38,691 nt of DNA from an uncultured Prochlorococcus sp. (lineage in GTDB: Bacteria; Cyanobacteriota; Cyanobacteriia; PCC-6307; Cyanobiaceae): contig CACNJU010000016.1 in NCBI GenBank assembly GCA_902620895.1, forward strand, positions 1-38,691, in the 5' to 3' direction. How positions within the stretch are numbered: the first letter of the stretch is position 1; the number at the start of each line of letters is the position of its first letter. Below, one piece after another: positions 35,832 through 38,691 of the stretch. The position numbers and the translations under genes are program-made. The notes beneath the pieces were generated by a model. It worked only from the letters and a program-made list of their open reading frames with translations. It was not told the origin of the DNA and ran no database searches.

Positions 35832-37616
35832 TTATAATGATTTTCTTTCGATTAATTTGCCCTTTTTTAGTTCATAAATTTTATCGCAATGTTTAAGTGA
35901 GTTTAATCTGTGGGCAACACTTATAATAGTTATTTTCGACCCTAATTTATTATTTAAATTATCCATAATTAATTCTTCTGTACTATTATCTATTGCACTT
36001 GTTGCTTCGTCTAATATTATAAATTTTGAAGTTTTATAGAGAGCTCTTGCTATCCCAAGCCTTTGTTTTTGCCCCCCACTCAGCATTAAGCCCCTCTCTC
36101 CGACAATAGTTTTTAAACCATGCTTTGTTTTTTTTATAAAGTTTGATAGAAGGACAAGTTCTATCACTTCATAAACCTTTTCATAATCTATATTATTTTT
36201 ATTCACACCTAAAGCAATATTTTCAGCAATAGTGGTATCAGCTAGAAATATATTTTGGGGGACGTTAGTTAAATATCTCTGCCAACCTTTCAGTAAATTT
36301 ACCTTTTTAATATTTTTATCATACAAATTCATGTCATCAATAAATATACTTCCCTCAGTAGGAGGCAATAATCCAGTTAATATATCCAAAAATGTACTTT
36401 TACCCGATCCTGTCTCTCCTATTATCCCTATTTTGTCTCCAGCTTTAATTGTAAAATTAAGATTTTTTAAGATCGAAGTTGATTCTTTTGAATAACTAAA
36501 GGATATATTTTTAAAATTTATTTTTTGTTTTAATTCAATATTTACAGCAGGATATTCTTTGAAATCATAAGATGGGTCTTTATGTAAGATATTCAATAAA
36601 TTTATTAGCCTTGATTTCGCAAGTTTAGGATAAGTTATACCTTCATATATTTTCTGCATATATGGTAATAACTTAAGAGCACTAAAGCTTAAGGTGCCGA
36701 TAAAAGGTATGACTTCATTTGTTCTGCCAGATATAATTAAAATGAACCCTAAAAATGCTAAAAATATAATTCCTGCAGGTTCTATTACTAATCTTGGTAA
36801 GGTTGATAAGAATGTACCCGTAGCAATTTCTCTTCTGAAGAATTTCTCATCTTTAGTATGTTTTTTTACATAAAAGTTGTAGTTATTTGAAATTATTACT
36901 TCTCTAATAGCTCCCAAACTTTCTTGTACCAATTTGGTAAGTGATTGGCCAATTAAAAGATTTCTCTTCGAAAATTTATTAAGTGTATAAGAACTTGATT
37001 TAAAGAACAAAAAATAAAGTACAGATATAACTATTAAACTAGAAAATGAAATATTAAAATTAATGAATAAAAGGCATAATATTATTATGCTCGATATGAC
37101 GCAAGCAGAGATTAATTGAATTATTGGTACAAATACTAAATAAATTATTTCATTTATATCTTTAGATATAGTTGTTATTAAAATACTACTATTAGTTTTT
37201 AAATGATAAGTGTAAGGTTTATATAAAGAATTTTTAAATGCATTTGAAGATAATTCTGAACCTATATTAGCTGCAATTCTATAAGTTAAAAAATAGAAGG
37301 TTAATCTCATTATTCCAGAAAGGATTGTGCCGAAAATGAAAATACTAGTTAATGGCAATAAAAGTCCACTTGAATTAGTAATTTTGAAAAATTGTGCTAA
37401 TTCATATATAAATGTAATTTTATAAACACTATTTGGGTCAACAAGTACAGCTAGAAATGGAACAATCGAGATTAGACTTATAAGTTCTGTAAAACTATTA
37501 GATAAAACTATGAAAAATAAAAAATTAATTTCTTTCTTTCTTTTTTTACTCAAAAAGCTCCAAGTCTTTTTAAGTAAATAAAGCATACTTGAACTATCTG
37601 ATAAGTTGGATTTCAT
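35832..37616 (-). CDS. ABC exporter, fused permease and ATPase (PglK/MsbA type)
   Basis: In this 594-residue half-transporter, six membrane helices span about 30-330. The ATPase domain has Walker A GETGSGKS (400-407), Q-loop NVPQN (451-455), signature LSGGQ (512-516), Walker B FIILDE (532-537) and the H-loop VAHR. The layout suits a homodimeric lipid-linked-oligosaccharide or lipid exporter like PglK or MsbA. It is 3 bases downstream of the epimerase gene and adjoins the HAD gene without spacer, so the three minus-strand genes form an operon. It is the best candidate in the window for moving a lipid-linked glycan across the inner membrane. Confidence 0.92.
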   Translation of the reverse strand: MKSNLSDSSSMLYLLKKTWSFLSKKRKKEINFLFFIVLSNSFTELISLISIVPFLAVLVDPNSVYKITFIYELAQFFKITNSSGLLLPLTSIFIFGTILSGIMRLTFYFLTYRIAANIGSELSSNAFKNSLYKPYTYHLKTNSSILITTISKDINEIIYLVFVPIIQLISACVISSIIILCLLFINFNISFSSLIVISVLYFLFFKSSSYTLNKFSKRNLLIGQSLTKLVQESLGAIREVIISNNYNFYVKKHTKDEKFFRREIATGTFLSTLPRLVIEPAGIIFLAFLGFILIISGRTNEVIPFIGTLSFSALKLLPYMQKIYEGITYPKLAKSRLINLLNILHKDPSYDFKEYPAVNIELKQKINFKNISFSYSKESTSILKNLNFTIKAGDKIGIIGETGSGKSTFLDILTGLLPPTEGSIFIDDMNLYDKNIKKVNLLKGWQRYLTNVPQNIFLADTTIAENIALGVNKNNIDYEKVYEVIELVLLSNFIKKTKHGLKTIVGERGLMLSGGQKQRLGIARALYKTSKFIILDEATSAIDNSTEELIMDNLNNKLGSKITIISVAHRLNSLKHCDKIYELKKGKLIERKSL

Positions 37617-37619
37617 ATT

Positions 37620-38639
37620 TTAGATCGTTTTTTTGTAATATTCCTTATACCAATCAACAAATCTTCCAATACCTTCTCTTATTGTTGTATTTGGTTTGTA
37701 ATTAATCCATTTCTCTAATTTTTGGGTATCAGCAAATGTTTTCTCCACATCACCTGGTTGCATTGGCATAAATATTTTATCTGCCTTTGTATTTAAAGCT
37801 ATTTCGATTTCATTAATAAAATTCATTAAGGGGACCGGGTTTGAATTGCCAATATTAAATATTTTATAAGGTCCCCAACTAGCTGAAGGGTCAGGATCTT
37901 GCTTGTTAAAAATTTTATTTTTCTTGGGCGGCTTATTTATTATCCTCATAAGACTTTCTGTTATGTCATCAATATATGTAAAGTCTCTGAGCATTTGACC
38001 TTTATTAAAGATTTTAATGGGTTGTTTTTCTATAATTGCTTTGGTGAACAAGAATAATGCCATATCAGGCCTACCCCATGGACCGTATACAGTAAAAAAC
38101 CTTAAACCTGTGGATGGAATATTGTAGAGATGGCTATATGAATGCGCTAATAATTCATTTGATTTCTTTGTGGCTGCATACAAGCTTATTGGATGGTCTA
38201 CGTTTTGATTCTCTTTAAAAGGCATATTTATGTTACCCCCATAAACAGAACTACTGCTGGCAAAAACTAGATGATTAACTTTAGTTTCTCTGCAGCATTC
38301 TAGAACATTTAAAAAACCAACTAAATTAGAATATGCATATGCATCCGGATTAATAATTGAGTACCTTACACCAGCTTGTGCAGCTAAATGCACAATTTCA
38401 TTTGGTTTATATTTTTCAAATATTTGATTAAGTTGACTTTTATTTTCAATATTTAATTTTTCAAATTTAAAAATACCATTTTTGATTTGATGAAGTTTTT
38501 TTAATCGTTCTAATTTAAGAGATTGATCATAATAATCATTTAAATTATCTATTCCAATAACATATTTATTTTCTTTTAAAAGCCTTTTACATAAATGAAA
38601 ACCTATAAATCCAGCAACCCCAGTAATTATTATTGGCAT
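37620..38639 (-). CDS. UDP-glucuronate 4-epimerase (CapI/LpsL type)
   Basis: This 339-residue extended SDR has the NAD-binding GVAGFIG (7-13), the UDP-glucuronate epimerase hallmark DNLNDYYD (31-38), HLAAQAGVRYS (84-94), SSSSVYGG (128-135), catalytic Y154-x3-K158 (YAATK), and LRFFTVYGPWGRPDMA with the substrate-binding Arg. FIGF and the FADTQKLE tail are also family features. It converts UDP-glucuronate to UDP-galacturonate. It heads the operon with the ABC exporter and HAD phosphatase. The ATG at 38639 fits the family N-terminus, with the remaining 52 bases of the window as upstream sequence. Confidence 0.93.
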   Translation of the reverse strand: MPIIITGVAGFIGFHLCKRLLKENKYVIGIDNLNDYYDQSLKLERLKKLHQIKNGIFKFEKLNIENKSQLNQIFEKYKPNEIVHLAAQAGVRYSIINPDAYAYSNLVGFLNVLECCRETKVNHLVFASSSSVYGGNINMPFKENQNVDHPISLYAATKKSNELLAHSYSHLYNIPSTGLRFFTVYGPWGRPDMALFLFTKAIIEKQPIKIFNKGQMLRDFTYIDDITESLMRIINKPPKKNKIFNKQDPDPSASWGPYKIFNIGNSNPVPLMNFINEIEIALNTKADKIFMPMQPGDVEKTFADTQKLEKWINYKPNTTIREGIGRFVDWYKEYYKKTI

Positions 38640-38691
38640 TATTTTAGAATTTCTTATATTGATAACAATATTATTTCACGTATTGATTAAA

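Noticed and set aside
36232..36495. 87-codon plus-strand frame
   Set aside because: It is antisense to the ABC transporter ATPase domain and has no independent support.

Overview
Organism and kind of region. The window is very AT-rich and tightly packed. It holds one tRNA-Ala(GGC), few Shine-Dalgarno sites, many TTG/GTG starts, and a run of surface-glycan genes on both strands. Together these suggest a surface-polysaccharide genomic island of a high-light Prochlorococcus or close relative. That assignment is inferred from composition and gene content; no ribosomal or photosystem marker is present to prove it. I see no IS element, integrase, phage gene, CRISPR array or rRNA.

Layout. 1-4,200: a 5'-truncated, frameshifted membrane protein, an SDR oxidoreductase, a Trm112-headed methyltransferase and an ElyC/SanA-type DUF218 protein. 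4,406-6,100: tRNA-Ala, a membrane protein of unknown family, and stretches with apparent gene relics. 6,118-9,451: a membrane-anchored SGNH hydrolase, then a GT2 glycosyltransferase overlapping a UPF0104/LPG-synthase-like membrane protein. 9,535-12,464: a heparinase II/III-like protein translationally coupled to an FrhB-type Fe-S protein. 12,708-15,903: a fatty-acid-desaturase-like protein, two methyltransferases and a GtrA-family protein. 15,896-21,299: an asparagine synthase and two GT-C-like glycosyltransferases. 21,537-26,972: a carbamoyltransferase, SxtJ and DUF5989 (SxtK-like) triad, a second SGNH protein and a protein of unknown family. 27,074-31,652: a third SGNH protein (close paralogue of the first), apt, a GT-C-like protein and an MTA/SAH nucleosidase. 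32,106-38,639: a DPM1-like GT2, a B12-binding-type radical SAM protein coupled to an SDR epimerase, a GmhB-like HAD phosphatase, an ABC exporter and a UDP-glucuronate 4-epimerase.

How it may work together (inference). UDP-glucuronate epimerase, SDRs and the HAD protein would make sugar precursors. GT2 enzymes would charge polyprenyl phosphate. GtrA, UPF0104 and ABC proteins would move lipid-linked sugars or glycans. GT-C enzymes would transfer sugars outside the membrane. Methyltransferases, SGNH enzymes, the carbamoyltransferase and the asparagine-synthase-like amidotransferase would decorate the product. MTA/SAH nucleosidase and Apt could recycle the adenine of S-adenosylhomocysteine left by the methyltransferases.

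Points most worth checking: a 53-residue DUF5989/SxtK-like gene at 21537-21698 (minus) that is easily missed; a radical SAM cluster written CX3CX3C rather than CX3CX2C; the coupled FrhB-like and heparinase-like pair facing a desaturase; a colinear pair of SGNH paralogues 20 kb apart; and genes whose conserved N-termini run upstream of any ATG/GTG/TTG codon.
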